64,000 nt of DNA, from the NCBI RefSeq assembly GCF_036588685.1, contig NC_086382.1:69103999-69167998 (forward strand), in the 5' to 3' direction. The notes below the pieces were generated by a model. The model had not been told where the DNA came from, made no database searches, and was given only the letters and a program-made list of their open reading frames with translations. Below are positions 40,964-53,989 of this stretch, piece by piece (within the stretch, counting starts at the first letter, position 1; each line of letters starts with the position of its first letter). The DNA is from Mytilus trossulus (Eukaryota > Mollusca > Bivalvia > Mytilida > Mytilidae). The position numbers and the translations under genes are program-made.

Positions 40964-41894
40964 AGTTTAATGTTTAATGTTTTTCGATGATTTTATCAGG
41001 AAAATAAAACACAAAACAGTAAATTTCCCCTTGATTGTACCGATTGTAATTTAAAAAGCTAGATTTTAATTCTTTAAGTTGTTTTTATGTGACCGAGTAT
41101 ATGAATGACCAACCACAGAAATGGAAAAATGTCCAAAAAATTTAGAATCCGGAATCAAAAGCGGGTTATATAAAAGAAAGTCTATATTTTATCATTTATA
41201 TGCATTTAAGTTGTGTTATGTCCCTTTATATAGTATAGAAACATACAAATACAATAAAGTACAACTTTAGTGACTGGTAATCTGATTTAATTTGTTTTTA
41301 AATCATAAATAGCTAAATGTGCCATTCGCCTAAGACAATCAGCTTTATATTCCTGACACTGTATTACATGATTTGTTGACAGTGTGTATCAGCTACTCGT
41401 CAACAAAACGGGTCTTACTCTGGTGATTCTCCACCTAAATAACAACAGTGGCAGGGACCGTTCCCGCGTCCACAGAATGCAAATGTTCCATCGACTCTTG
41501 GCAGAAAGGGGATTGGTGCAATATGACTATCGGTAAAAATAAAACAAACGATCAGTAATGAAACTGGAAATAGTGAACACAAATTGAACAACGATAGCTA
41601 AACGTCTTGTTTCTTATATGTTTGTGGGCTGAGGAAAGACTGCTGTCTCTGGATTTCATTGACATTTTGCTTAAACATGCTACCTGCATTTTTGGTTAAA
41701 CGATGTGAACTGACTTAATTAATTTAAACCAACCAGACGATAATATTTATTTTTTGGGGGATTATGTTTGTTTTCTGTACTTTTTTGATCGCTTCAAAAC
41801 ATAAACTAACTAGAAAAATTCTCTCGGACATATGTTCAACCCAAGAATTCAATAATAAAAAAATGAACATGTATTCAATTTTTTCTAGTTAGTT

Positions 41895-44215
41895 TAGATG
41901 ATTAACCCGCCGCATTGTTGCGCCTGTCCCAAGTCAGGAGCCTCTGGCCTTTGTTATTCTTGTATGATTGTTAATTTTAGTTTCTTGTGTATATTTCGGA
42001 GTTTAGTATGACGTTCATTATCAGTGAACTAGTAAACGTTTTTGTTTTAGGGCCAGCTGAAGCACGCCTTCCGGTGTGGGAGTTTCTCGCTGCATCGAAG
42101 ACCCATTGGTGGCCTTCGGCTGTTGTCTGCTCTTTGGTCGGGTTGTTGTCTCTTTGACACATACCCCATTTCCATTCTCTATTTTATTTTTTACAGAGTT
42201 TGTCTTTAGTGCCGTGTGGAGATAGTAGAGTGCCTCCCCGTGCTTCAGGTTTATGCTCTTATGATATACTAGATAATGGAGTGTGTGTCCGAACGAGAAC
42301 TTCTCTATGTTCATTACTTTAGGAATCTTTATCAACAATTAATATTTCAACATTCAGCCCCATTCTATCTATTTTTCAGACGTCAGTCGCTACCCTGATA
42401 TACCCCTGTCTTTTGTTTTGTCCTCTGTTTTTGTAGTTTATATATTTTGTCGGGTACTTTATGACGGATAGCATTTGACGTCTTTAGCCGAACAGTTTTA
42501 TCATTTTTACGTTATTTAATTCTTTGTGTGCTGGTTCATATTCTGGACGCAAGTCTTTGCTCCTTTCAAATAAAATTCACTTACCAAAAAAACAAAAATG
42601 AAGCTTAGAAATGAAAAAAAATTTAAATGCTATACTCGTTCAAAGGGTACCTACACGTCTCAATCTTCAAAATCGCTTATCTAAAAATATTACCATCTCT
42701 TACATTTTTAACAATAAAAATCGTGGTTACCATTCTAACGATAAGTATCATGCCAAAAAATGCCTTACATGTCCCCGTCTTTCCACCAACAATACGGTAA
42801 GGTCCACATTTAATGGTCGCACATTTTCCTTAAATTTGAAACTGATATAACTTGAAAAACATACAGTATTATCTATTTACTCACATGAAACAAACCGGGA
42901 TGCGGTATTCAGTACGTAGGTGAAAGTGGACGCTATTTATCCAAACGCACGCAAGAACACCTTTTTCGTTTAAAAAGACCAAATAAATTCAAAAGTATCA
43001 TTTATCAACACCTTAAGAAGCACAATCATCCTATTAAATATTTAACAGTTCAACCATTAGAAGTAGTAAACAAGCAGCCTGGTGAATCTCATTCAAAGTT
43101 TGTACGATCACGGAAAATAATTGAATAACATTGAATTAAAACATTACAGACAGTCTATCCTCTCGGTCTTAATGATAATATCATTGGAATTGGTAATATA
43201 TCAAGAACCGATTCTGTTAACATTTTGGATATAGTTTCTAAAACTGTTCGTAAAAACCGTTCTCATAGGCGTAGAAAAACATCGCAATCAAAGAACATTC
43301 CGAACCAATCATACAAATATTTCGGACCTAATTTCTATTTCAAAAAACAACGGCAGACATTATCTGTTAACCAAGCTCTTTTTATGGTTATATTATTTAC
43401 AAAGCCCAAACATGTCGGCATTCACCTCATAGGTAATAAAACTTTTAAATGTTTAAACAGACTAATTGAGAAGGGATATAGTTACGAGACTGTTGTCAGG
43501 TCGTTAAAGATTGCATATTTTGGCTTTAATATTGATTCACTTATAGGGTCTTTGCATCGAAAATATCACATTTATTCTAAAACCAGTTGTTGGCATGATA
43601 CCGGTGATGTCATTCTCATATATTTTATGATAGTATAATACTAAACCCCTACCGGAAGGAATTGTACTTGATATTTATATGATGAAGACATAATCTTTCA
43701 ATCTGTTTAATTGAGGTCTGAAGCTGGCATGTCAGTAACTGCTAGTAGTTCTTTGCTAATTTGTGTATCATTGTCATTTTGTGTAGTTTCTTTTGTAACC
43801 TATTCTGACATCGGACTCGGACTTCTTTTGAACTGAGTTTTACTGTGCGTATTGTTGTGTGGGTTTTTTTCATTGGCTAGAGGTATAGGGGGAGGGTTGA
43901 GATCTCACAAAACATGTTTGACCCCGCCGTATTTTTGCGCCTGTCCCAAGTCAGGAGCCTCGGGCCTTTGTTATTCTTGTATGATTTTTAATTTTAATTT
44001 CTTGTGTATATTTCGGAGTTTAGAATGACGTCCATTATCACTGAACTAGTATTCATTTTTGTTTAGGGGCCAGCTGAAGCACGCCCCCGTTGTGTGATTT
44101 TCTCGCTGCATTAAAGACCCATTGGTTGTCTTCGGCTGTTGTCTGCTCTTTGATCGGGTTGTTGTCTCTTTGACACATTCCCAATTTCCATTTTCAATTT
44201 TATTCCTATGTTTTA
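41895..44215 (+). mobile_element. Decayed Penelope-like retroelement with flanking direct repeats
   Basis: Core coding remnants span about 42600-43640. A C-rich segment (KKCLTCPR) is followed, after a frame change, by CGIQYVGESGRYLSKRTQEH, then SIIYQHLKKHNHPIKYL and VRSRKIIE. This is the GIY-YIG endonuclease layout at the C-terminus of Penelope-like elements. The tail has NIIGIGNISRTDSVNILDIVS. Stops and frame changes show that it is dead. Two direct copies of one sequence (41895-42185 and 43918-44215: GCGCCTGTCCCAAGTCAGGA, TTTCGGAGTTTAG, GGGCCAGCTGAAGCACGCC, TTGTCTCTTTGACACA) bracket it, resembling the pseudo-LTRs reported for this class. The reverse-transcriptase part is not present. Confidence 0.68.
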
Positions 44216-44422
44216 AACTACTGATGAGTCGGTTTAACCGAAGAGTTGAACTGCTTTGTCAGAGATATCATCTGTCATTGCTATACAGCGGTGTCTTTAA
44301 ATATCTTTTATTTGAATTAAACTAGCTTACAACTAATTAACATCATACTACACGTTACCTTTGCGTATGTGTGTAATTTTTGTACAAAAGAAAATACGAA
44401 TATGTTTTAAGATAAGTACTGT

Positions 44423-44443
44423 ATTATTATTATTATTATTATA

Positions 44444-44487
<44 letters not shown>

Positions 44488-44523
44488 CATTATTATAATT
44501 ATTATTATCATTATAACTATTAT
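44423..44523. repeat. TTA trinucleotide microsatellite
   Basis: About 100 bp of imperfect (TTA)n with a few ATAA and TCA interruptions, directly before the next 39808-type repeat. Confidence 0.9.
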
Positions 44524-44527
44524 CTCA

Positions 44528-45040
44528 CTTAGCCGATGGCTAAGTGAGCTTTTCTTATCACTTGGCGTCGTCTGTCGTCCATCGTCGTCGTCCGTCATCC
44601 GTCGATCGTCGTCGTCGTCGTCCGTTAACTTTTACAAAAATCGTCTCCTCTGAAACTACTATGCCAAATTTAACCAAACTTGGCCTCAATTATCTCTAGG
44701 GTACATAGTTTAAAAAAAGTGTCCGTTGACCTTGTCTGCCAACCAACATGGCCGACATGGCTAAAAATAGAACATAGGGATAAAATGCAGTTTTTGGGTT
44801 ATATCTTTGAAACTGAAGCATTTAGAGCAAATCTGACATGGGATAAAATAATGTTTATCAGATTAAGATCTATCTGCCCTGAAATTTGTTGGGTTGCTGC
44901 CCCTGAATTGGTAATTTAAGGATATTTTGCATTTTTTGTTTGTTATAATCTTGAATATTATTATAGATAGAGATAAACTGTAAACAGCAATAATATGTAG
45001 CAACGTAAGATCTACAAATAAGTCAACATGACCAAAGGTA
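44528..45040 (+). repeat. Shorter copy of the 39808-type repeat
   Basis: Shares GTGAGCTTTTCTTATCACTT, the CGTCGTCGTCCGTTAACTT block, TCTCCTCTGAAACTACTATG, ACATAGGGATAAAATGCAGT and GTTGGGTTGCTGC. It ends near CAAATAAGTCAACATGACCA. Confidence 0.75.
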
Positions 45041-45640
45041 ACGTTTTGATTAAATATTGCTATGAGTTTTGAATTCGAAACAGCTTTCAGTTACTTTGCT
45101 CTTGGTTTTGTATTTTGGGGTTATCGTGTGTTTTGTTTGAGTCGATTTGCTGAGTTAAGCCCTTTTCAACTGATCTATTTTAAAGTTTGTTCTCATATTT
45201 TTCTGTCACACCACTGTTTCATGTAATTTGGTGGATTTGTCACAAGGAAAACATGTTTAAACCGACACAATTTGTTTATCATTGTCCTAAATCAGGATCT
45301 CGTAATTAAGTTAAGGTTGTCGTTTGTTGCTATATGTTATATTTGATTTCCGTTTGTTGTTTGTACATAAATTAGGACGTTATGTGTCTCGTTCCGGGGC
45401 CTTTTAAAACCTACTATTCGGAATGCCTTTAGCTAATTGTTTCTATTTTCTCTTTTTTCATGTTATTGTGATTGTCTGTTTTTGTTTATTTTATTTTTTT
45501 TATTGTTGTTTTGTTTTTGTCCCTTGTCATTATGTGTACCATCTTCGTATCATCTATTTTGTTTTTTTAATTTAAAGAGTTCAAAACTTTAACAAAATGA
45601 AATATATTTTAAGTTTAATACATATAAGAAATATATCAGA
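45041..45640. other. Repeat-like intergenic sequence
   Basis: T-rich sequence with GGTTGTCGTTTGTTGC and CGTTCCGGGGCC motifs that look like a diverged interspersed repeat. No second copy was found in this window, and no gene. Confidence 0.35.
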
Positions 45641-45653
45641 CAGAAATGCTTCG

Positions 45654-46001
45654 TTAATCTCTGGTAGCATTCATTTGAGGTTTATCTCCTGAATTTGGAA
45701 TACGGCAGACATAATACTCCCTGAAAGTATACAAATTTAGCTGATTACTGTGATTAAAATAAACAACTACTGGTGCCTTTATTTGGGCCAACAAACATCG
45801 TTTACATGAAGTAGTGTAGTTTTTAATTATTTCACTCTTCTTTGTAAGACGCGTCAACAAATCAGGAAGAGGAACATGTGTAGAGATATTAAAGTTTTCA
45901 ACATGCTTGTACACATTAAACTCAGTTGCCTCTCTTGACCGATAATTTTGTTGTTTTCGTTGGTGACTGCATTCTGCTAGCAACGTTAAATGAGCTGACA
46001 T
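45654..46001 (-). CDS. Hypothetical 115-residue protein in the lectin duplicon, copy A
   Basis: Open frame beginning MSAHLTLLAECSH and ending GDKPQMNATRD. It has a Cys pair CKRC and the string VVVYFNHSNQLNLYTFREYY, and no signal peptide or recognised domain. A related but broken copy lies at about 53990-54930, interrupted by a mobile element. It sits about 1.8 kb downstream of lectin A on the same strand. It could be a final exon of a larger unseen gene, or a chance frame; conservation between the duplicates was not measured. Confidence 0.35.
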   Translation of the reverse strand: MSAHLTLLAECSHQRKQQNYRSREATEFNVYKHVENFNISTHVPLPDLLTRLTKKSEIIKNYTTSCKRCLLAQIKAPVVVYFNHSNQLNLYTFREYYVCRIPNSGDKPQMNATRD

Positions 46002-46049
46002 AGAGTAAACCTTGCAAGCACCAGTTAAAAGTGATACTGTTAATTCATT

Positions 46050-46160
46050 TTTTTTCGTGGAACAATTTTTTTGGATTGAATTAAACTTGCATTTTCATTA
46101 ATAATTGATTTCGTGGTTTTGTCGATCTCTGGTATCCAACGATTAATAATAAATCCGCAG
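46050..46160. repeat. Decayed TTTCGTGG repeat
   Basis: TTTTTTTTCGTGG, GATTTCGTGGTTTTGTCG and AATCCGCAGTATATC match the 1548-1735 repeat in order. Confidence 0.45.
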
Positions 46161-47768
46161 TATATCATTATTATCATTATGTCTGTCAACATTTGTGAAT
46201 GAATGTTGTAGATGGGGACATTAGCAATTTTTTATTGTTTGAAACCACATGTGTAACAGATTTGTTGGCGACAAAGTACTTTGACGATTTTCTTATCATT
46301 AGACGTTATTAAAGTCATATGAAACGAGTGAGTGGTGAAAAATAATGTTTATCCAATTCTTGAACCAATGCATGTATATATCATAAACTTAGTCCTCTGT
46401 GCACGAACTTCTTATTTCTTACGCAAATATATCGTTTAATCGTCAATTTGTTTTCTCTCTGTCTGTTATGATTTAACAAATATGGCTGCTTATTAAACGC
46501 CGTGTTTTGAAGCCGACGTTTACCGATTATCACCATATACATATATGTATAGTAAACAAATAACAAAAAGCTTGGGTATTGACACGTGTTTAACATGTAA
46601 AATCAGATAATTGTTTATTTTAATGACAGATCCATGCGTATTGTAATCACCGGATTTTTACGAAGAGTGTTACGCTCAGGTCACAATGCATATTAAAAAT
46701 AGGTACACTTCTTCTAAATGTGAACAAATTAAAGAATTTTCGTCAGAAAAAAATATATGTACATGAGTTGTATAATGAAAACTATCCATTTAGTTATAAA
46801 AAACATATATATATATATATATATGCATATTTTTTTTTTTAATTTCAGGTTTCTTATGACTTTAATGTATAAAGTTTAGCTAAAACTAAACTCATCATTG
46901 TCATCCAATAATGTTCAAACATAGGTCGAATGAGGAATAAATAACCAACATTTATGTCATCAAATATTCATCAAATATTTGTTCAATACTAGAACCAAAA
47001 TAAACTGAATGTCTTGCGGTGCATTATTATTGCACGAAAACATTTATTACATATGCGCGCAGCTTTTGATTTTATTTGAGAGCATGTATCTTACAGGTTA
47101 ACCCCGGTTAATACAAGTAAATGCAGGTAGCTTATATTTTTTAAATTCATAACTTTAATTCGTGTATTTAACTATTTAGAAGTACAGGTATCCCTTCCGT
47201 TTGTCTAAGTTTGTCTAAGTACCTTGCTAACTAACGAGAAGATACACGAGGGATTTCAATCATGAATAGTCCGTGACAGGAACTCAATCCTAGAATTATG
47301 TACAGATGATGTTCACAATTACCGTTCAGAATGACTTATCAATGTTGATCAGTTTCTATCCTGCCTTTGCAATTCTTTACCGCGCATAGCCATGAAATAT
47401 CATCTAACTTACGTGTTCTACTGATACGCTCACAAGAAACTCCATGTATGTGCCATAACGCAACTTTACAAACTTACTTAAATCATCTACTCAAGCGATC
47501 AATATTTATTAAAATCAGAAAAAATAATACTTTTTACTCGGAAATATTCAGAATTAAGCTACATATATGCCGTTAGCTGTTACGGGATTTCTCATGATCA
47601 CTTTATATATTTTTGTTTTTAATTCAATTATTTACAAATATGTTGACAATTATTAAGTATTGTCATATTTGTTACGGATTACCTTCATTCTTTACAAATG
47701 TACCCGTGTTAGCTGTTAAATAAATGCAATCGAATGTAATCAAAACCTCTGCACAGACGTAAGCGTTC
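46161..47768. other. Downstream part of lectin duplicon A
   Basis: Blocks at 47000-47170 (GCGCGCAGCTTTTGAT, AAGTAAATGCAGGTAGC), 47160-47270 and 47331-47575 have counterparts at 54990-55090 and 55577-55800, and partly at 21660-21830. No gene is recognised. The plus-strand frame at 47367-47576 is shared with copy B but lacks domains. Confidence 0.45.
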
Positions 47769-48599
47769 TTAATCCCCAAATGTGCGAATACTGATGATGA
47801 TTAGAATTACCTGTTGACTTTCACATACGTAGGAGTTAGTAGAAGAACATGGAAAGTCATTCCATTTATACCCAAATACAGAGCGAAGCTCCAAGCAACC
47901 TTCAACATTTCCGCCGTTATCGGGTTGACCAGGGTTCCAAAGGCTATATTTAACCTTAGATAGGTCGAATGCCCATCTCCAGTCTTGCTTCCCAACATCT
48001 GAAGCTCCTATCCATGTTGAACCAAGATTGCCATCTAAAATATGTTTAAGGATAAACTGATCGTATTCATTTAAGTTTTATACACAATATACCTTACGCA
48101 TGGTTCGGTAACGAAATACATATACACAATAGTATAAACATCCAAAAATTTACACCAATAGGACAATAGTATTTGTAGCACAACCAACCGTGTCTCGTTC
48201 TTTTTAAACGGCGAAGATATATATGAAACAATCAAAACAATGTTTACTTACATTGCAAAATACTTCAACACTTAAGGTAGATAATCGGTACGGATTTCCT
48301 CAAATAGAGTGTTCTTTTACTTTAACAGAATGATTTTATGTCCATATATTTTTTCAAAATTCAAAAAGAATGGATCACCGTGCTATTTTCAAGCTAAAAA
48401 TATATTCAATATAAATATTATTAAGTAAAAAAGGGAAATTTGTTCTATCATTCATTTTTATAAAAAAAAAAAAACCTATCCTAGTTATTAACCCTTTAAT
48501 AGCAAAAATTTCAATTTGATTCAAAAAGACTCACACATTTGGTATTTGGTATTTGTAGAACGGTCTGAATAATGCAATACATTGTTTGTTTTTCTTTAT

Positions 48600-49920
48600 T
48601 CCAGCAAACAGTCTTGCCAATCAATTGCCAATCTGCCTCAAAATTTTCAGATTTAAGAAAAGGACTTTAGATCTATTGAGAACAACTAAATCCAAGATGG
48701 CAGTATACAGTAAATTCACCCTATACCATGTTGTGATCAAATGATATGTCAGCTAAAAGATGTCAGCTAAAAGATGTCAAACTTCATCATCAGTATCAAA
48801 TGCATGCAAGATAGCAACTAATTGTAGTAAGTTCCTCATTATGATAGATTGATTGGGCTATTTTGATTTGTTGTTGATTGATTAGCAATCACTTCTTTCA
48901 TAAATTTTAAAATGAATATAGATCTAGAAAAACAAATCAGTAAAACATGTTAAGACAGTACAATAAGTTGAAAGTCGACCGCAGTGTTGAACAGGAAAAG
49001 TAAAATCACAAAAATACTGAACTCCGAGGAAATACGGAAAGTCCCTAAGCAAATGGCAAAATCAAAAGCTCAAGCACATCACAGGAACGGATAACAACTG
49101 TCATATTCTTGTTTTCCTTTATTTCAACAAACAGTCTTGCCAATCAACTGCCAATCTGTCTCCAAATTTTCAGATTTAAGGTTGTATGGGTGTCTTTCGC
49201 CATCTTGGATTGTAAAAAACAGAGAATCTAAGGTCCATATTTTCTATCATGTTAGCAAAATTTGATGCAGGAATGCAGATATTTAGGTGAATTTTCATTT
49301 AAAAGAACCAATTTGTAAGAATGTAACTTAGAAATATTTATATTTTTACAAGTGTATATCATTTTTGGTTATTTTTTTATATTTTCAAATTTGCATTTTA
49401 AGGGGAGGTAACTCTAAAACAGTGCATTTTCTGAAGGACTCTACATGAAATTTTCCTATTTTGTCTTTTAGCCGGAAAAAACGCATGGTGACCACATCTT
49501 TTCTTTTGATATTCTCAAAGCATTGTCTGAAAGCTATCTTTTCCTAATTTATTTTACAATTCTATCATTTCGTTTAGTTTCTAATCACAAAATATTGTTT
49601 TTTCCTGTATAATCCATACAAAATTTGTCATTTTGTCACAACCTGTAACTTGAGAAAATGCGCGGTGACCTATCATTTTTATAATATTTTTGAACATGTA
49701 TCAATAGATACTACATTTTGACAAAGTATGAACAAATTCTATCATTTTTATTTTAGACTCCCATACCACCTTAAGAAAAAGACTATACATTTATTGAAAA
49801 CAACTAAATCAAATGAGGAACTTACTACAATTAGTCGCTATCTTGCATTTGATACTGATGATGAAGTTTTATATCTTTTAGCTGACATCTTCTTTGATAA
49901 GAGCATGGTTTAGGGTAGAT
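48600..49920. repeat. Inverted repeat inside intron 3 of lectin A
   Basis: About 48730-48840 (ending ACTAATTGTAGTAAGTTCCTCATT) is the reverse complement of 49811-49915 (starting AATGAGGAACTTACTACAATTAG). In addition, 48600-48690 and 49130-49175 plus 49775-49810 are direct repeats. Lectin B lacks this block, so it was added after the duplication or lost from B. Confidence 0.7.
49180..49770. mobile_element. TTAA-flanked MITE with a paralogous empty site
   Basis: Inverted ends GGTTGTATGGGTGTC and GACTCCCATACCACC lie between TTAA at 49176-49179 and TTAA at 49771-49774. The same flanking sequence without insert is seen at 48640-48690 (TTTTCAGATTTAAGAAAAG), where a single TTAA is present. This supports TTAA target duplication as in piggyBac-type transposition. 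Non-coding. Confidence 0.75.
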
Positions 49921-50705
49921 TAACTGTATACCACCATTATTCGATTTGCAGTTAAAATGGGTGTACTAGTATTGCATAAGGACAAACGGGAACAGATATG
50001 CTATTCGCATTAAATGATCCCTGTACTAGCAAAACATTCTTCAAAATTATATAAGTTTTAAAATAAGTTTATATCTAATCAATTTTAAATTTTTAGCTGT
50101 ATAATAATAGCATACCTTTTATATTTGTCACTACCCAATTGTGTTCTGAAACATCTTCTATCTTAACAAGATACCCTCCCATTGTTCGACACTGCTCCTG
50201 TAAATAAAAAAGTACACTTTTTATATATCTATACACACAACATTGAAACAAACAGGTTCTAACAGATCATTGTTTATAAAGTCGATTAGATTTTCCAATA
50301 CTAATTCCAAAAGATCACAACAATCACTTTAATTTGAATCAGTAAGTAAACCAAATAGAATTCTCATATTTTATAACCTTTGTTTTCAATCATACCCCAT
50401 GATCTTATTTCTATGTATGAAATCATATTTATAAGCAACAAAAGGGAGTTTTGAATAATAATTCATTAGAATCGCGTTAACAAATATGCTATTTCATCAC
50501 ACATAATTCCAATAAAAAAGATGAAAAATATACATGTAAGATTGAATGTTAATAGACTCAACTTTACCTCTGCCATCCGCCATGACTTTTTGTCTTTTTG
50601 ATATATGTAACAATGATCTTTATATTCTTTTCATCCTTTATTGCAAATGTTGGATTTTTCTGCAAATGCATAATTATTATTTTGAAAATAGCTTTTGGTA
50701 GCATT

Positions 50706-50733
50706 GTTGTTTTTTTTTTTTTTTTTTTTTTTC
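50706..50733. repeat. Poly-T run in lectin A intron 1
   Basis: About 28 consecutive T just upstream of TTCTTTAG on plus. It is intronic with respect to the minus-strand lectin. Confidence 0.85.
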
Positions 50734-51187
50734 TTTAGATATTACTCTTTTAACAATTAGACCACAATTTTCAATTTACCCAAAACATTGAATTTATTTT
50801 CAGTTCAAAACTGTGTTGTCTTAATTTCCTTAAAACAATCTTTTTATCAAGTGTTTTTACGGTAAATTGAGTCATATATGCATAGATTTCCTGATAAAAC
50901 TGTATTTTTATAGTTTTTATTTCGTAGATTAAGTTCAATCAAATTTCGATTATTTTGTTGATCAAACTTTAAAAATATATATTTTGTCTGTAATGTTGTA
51001 ATTGAAAAACCTTACCTTTGATATTAACCTCAAGTTTTTCTACCATTTGATGTACACCTTTCATGTTCTCTTGCATCTTATTTAAAGACGCTTTTATTTC
51101 GTTGATGAGGTTTGCCTCTTTTTCCTGAAAACATATTTCTGCCTCGGACATGCAGATTACTACAGCTATCAAATACACGGCCAACAT

Positions 51188-53985
51188 TTCCGGCTATGTA
51201 TGTTTGAATAAACAACAATATTAAACAGGTTTTTATTAGAGCATTTGCATTAATCACGTATCCGGATACGTGCACGGATCGACGTTTACGTACCAGGCAG
51301 ATTTGTATAAATAATGATTAAGCCCCAACCTTAATTAAAACTTAACAGAGGTAAAATATGCACCAAATAATGATGATACATGCTTAAAACACTAAATACT
51401 CATTTTTAATAAGACCAAAAACTTACACGCTTCGTATTGAAGAACTGTGATAAGTGTATATTTTCCCTATACAAACAACAACGAACAAGTAGTACACACC
51501 TTGCCTACGGAAATTGACAAGATCATTATTTATGCATAATAGAGTGCGTATTGCCAGAGACAGGTTTAAAAGAGGGTCCAAGGGGTCCGGCCCTTCCTTA
51601 TCTAGAATATTTGTTTTCAAATTCACAAGGATGTTTTGGAAAATATTGTCCGGGCCCCACTTAAACTGCTTATAGCACCGAAAAATATCCCTTTCCTTGG
51701 CGACTATCGCGTCCAGTTCTTGTCAGGAAAAAAAACATAGTTTTATAAGCGTGCCATTTTAAATGAAAACAATTCATACTGCAGGGTCCCAATATAAGTG
51801 TAAACCTCTGTTTAAGTAAACTTTTTTTTACATTTTGTGACTAACCTTTCTTTAACAGGAAAAGGAAGAAACCCATCCCCACCATCTTGCTGTTTGTAAG
51901 CCATGAAATAGCCATAGGACTGTTCGTTGATTGACCATTAGTGCTCAAACGTATTTGAAATTCTTTTAAATTGACAAAGCAGGCCTTTCAGAACGGCAGG
52001 TTTGTTTTTACTAAGAGATTGGTCCATATACACTTGAGATCATGCGGTGAACTATTGTTGTCTCTTTAATGTATTCGTATCTTTACTATCTAATAGTTAT
52101 CAAAGGTACCAGGATTAAAATTTAGTACGCCAGACGCGCGTTTATTATAGTTAAGATTGTGAATAATTTTACACTACATGCTTTTGTCTTTTGTGTACAT
52201 GTAAAAGCGGTGTCTTTTTATGCATTATATGGGCTGGATATTTTGTGCTGTTCTGGTGCAATTGCCTAATAACTGTTCCTATCCAACCAATGAGATAGAC
52301 ACCCCTATAGTTCACTGATAATACTATATATGTCATGTTGGGCAATGCCGTGTGCGTTCTTATATATACCATATTTCTGCATCTCTTTCCTACACCCGAT
52401 CGGCAATCATTCTTGGATTTTTTTTTCATATTCGTTGCTTTGTCTGATTAACTGGATCAATACGAACAGGAGACAGCAGATTGATATTATTCTAGAAGTC
52501 TGCTACAATATCTCCGAAAGATACATTGTGGTTTTTTGTAGGTCCCCCTAGCAATCAAGAAAAGTTCCCTTCCCTCGAAACGGATGCTCCGTCGAACAGA
52601 TTAGGCGGCTAAAAAATTGGAACGATTTCGAGGATCAGGGTTTGTTAGAAAAATGCAACCCCCTTTTTTGAAGTTATACGACTAATGATTAATTTGTGGA
52701 GTAATTTTTAGGTCCTCGATACTGAGAGACGCTAGAGACAGAAGATTTTTTTTTATTCGTAATGTAGAAAATCAAAATCAAAATAAAATACAAGTTACCT
52801 AAACAAAAAAGAGGTGGGGTTGCTCAACTGCGTCGTGCTGAGAGTATCAATCAAATCTGACACACCTTTTCTAAACTGGAAACTGTATTTAACATTAATT
52901 ATGGTATGTACTATTTACGTTGAGATTGTCAAGTATAATGCATCTAAAATCGTAAATAAATTACAGTATATACATAAAATTCATACTCATATCTTTATTC
53001 GACATGTTATTAAGTTTTCTATCTATGATGCTCTCGTTCTGACTGCTTCTCGTTCGTACGCGGAGACGTGTACAATGGGTACACGACAATAGTTACAATT
53101 GTTTTTCAAACACTGCCATACATGAAGATAAAGGATATTTTCTTAAGGAAAAAATCAATAGAAGTATATATCGCTAGTATTATAACTTCTTTAATATAAA
53201 TTGTTCAAACAAACTTGCAGACTCACTCAACGTTCAGAGCCTCATAGATTATATTAAAGAATGAGGTGTGTACTCGATTCAGAAAAACAGTATCCAAAAT
53301 GTTCAGTTGTAATGCCCTCATTTTAAATATTCCCATCCTTTACGAATGAAAATATATTTTGATCAGAGAGATGAAAAAAAAACGATTATTGACAGTTTTT
53401 GATTAGCGCGACAAAAAATGTGATACTTATGTGCCACTAAAAGAAATTTCAGAACGACGTCTCCTCAACCTCAAGGGTGAATTCTAGTACTTGTTCCTTT
53501 TAATTATTTCGGCACAAAGCCATATGGGCTCCACACTTAAGAAAGTGTCATCAGGTCAGGAGTGACCAAATGTAAATATCCCAATCATTCTTAGTACATC
53601 ATTCTTTTTGAGGAATATGTTAGCATGACTTAAAAATTGTATAAGGCTTCATAAATGACTTAACTATGTACTCGTGCTGAATATTGTTTCATCCATGCCG
53701 AAAATATACAAATCGATCAAATACATGGTTGGTTGCTGTTCAATGTTTACCAATAAAATATTGATTTGTGTTTTTCGTTGGACCAAAATAAATCAATTTT
53801 CTGCTCGTTAAGACTACCATTTTTTTTTGACAGCTATTTATTATTGCATTTTTCATTAATTTTTCGCTAAGTTATCGACTTCGCCACGATTGATTGGTTA
53901 ATGTTTCTTTTACGCCACTTGTATACAATGAAAGAAGTTAACAGTCATTGATGAGATCACATGACCGTCATCTTGCTATTTTTGT
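51188..53985. other. Region between the two lectin duplicons, nothing recognised
   Basis: A short CCAGACGCGCGTTT-family piece is at 52100-52145. Open frames at 52169-52551 and 52814-53092 show no domains. The end near 53870-53980 (CGACTTCGCCACGATTG, CAGTCATTGATGAGATCACA) repeats 21228-21360. Confidence 0.4.
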
Positions 53986-53989
53986 GCCT

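Larger units (their letters stand above)
47769..51187 (-). pseudogene. C-type lectin, copy A, with a nonsense codon in exon 2
   Basis: Four exons: 51016-51187, 50568-50659, 50116-50197 and 47811-48034 (or on to the stop at 47769). Exon 1 gives a signal peptide (MLAVYLIAVVICMSEAE) and a short helical, probably coiled-coil stalk (KMQENMKGVHQMVEKLEV). Exon 2 should start the lectin domain (C..GW..Y..HCY). It reads GGATGA where copy B has GGATGG, so the conserved W is a stop. Exon 3 gives EQCRTMGGYLVKIED. Exon 4 gives WIGASDVGKQDWRWAFDLSK, NPGQPDNGG and KWNDFPCSSTNSYVCE. QPD and WND are calcium and sugar ligands; QPD usually goes with galactose-type specificity. All phases agree. The gene looks intact except for the stop. 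It could be a recent pseudogene, a null allele or an assembly base error. Confidence 0.8.
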
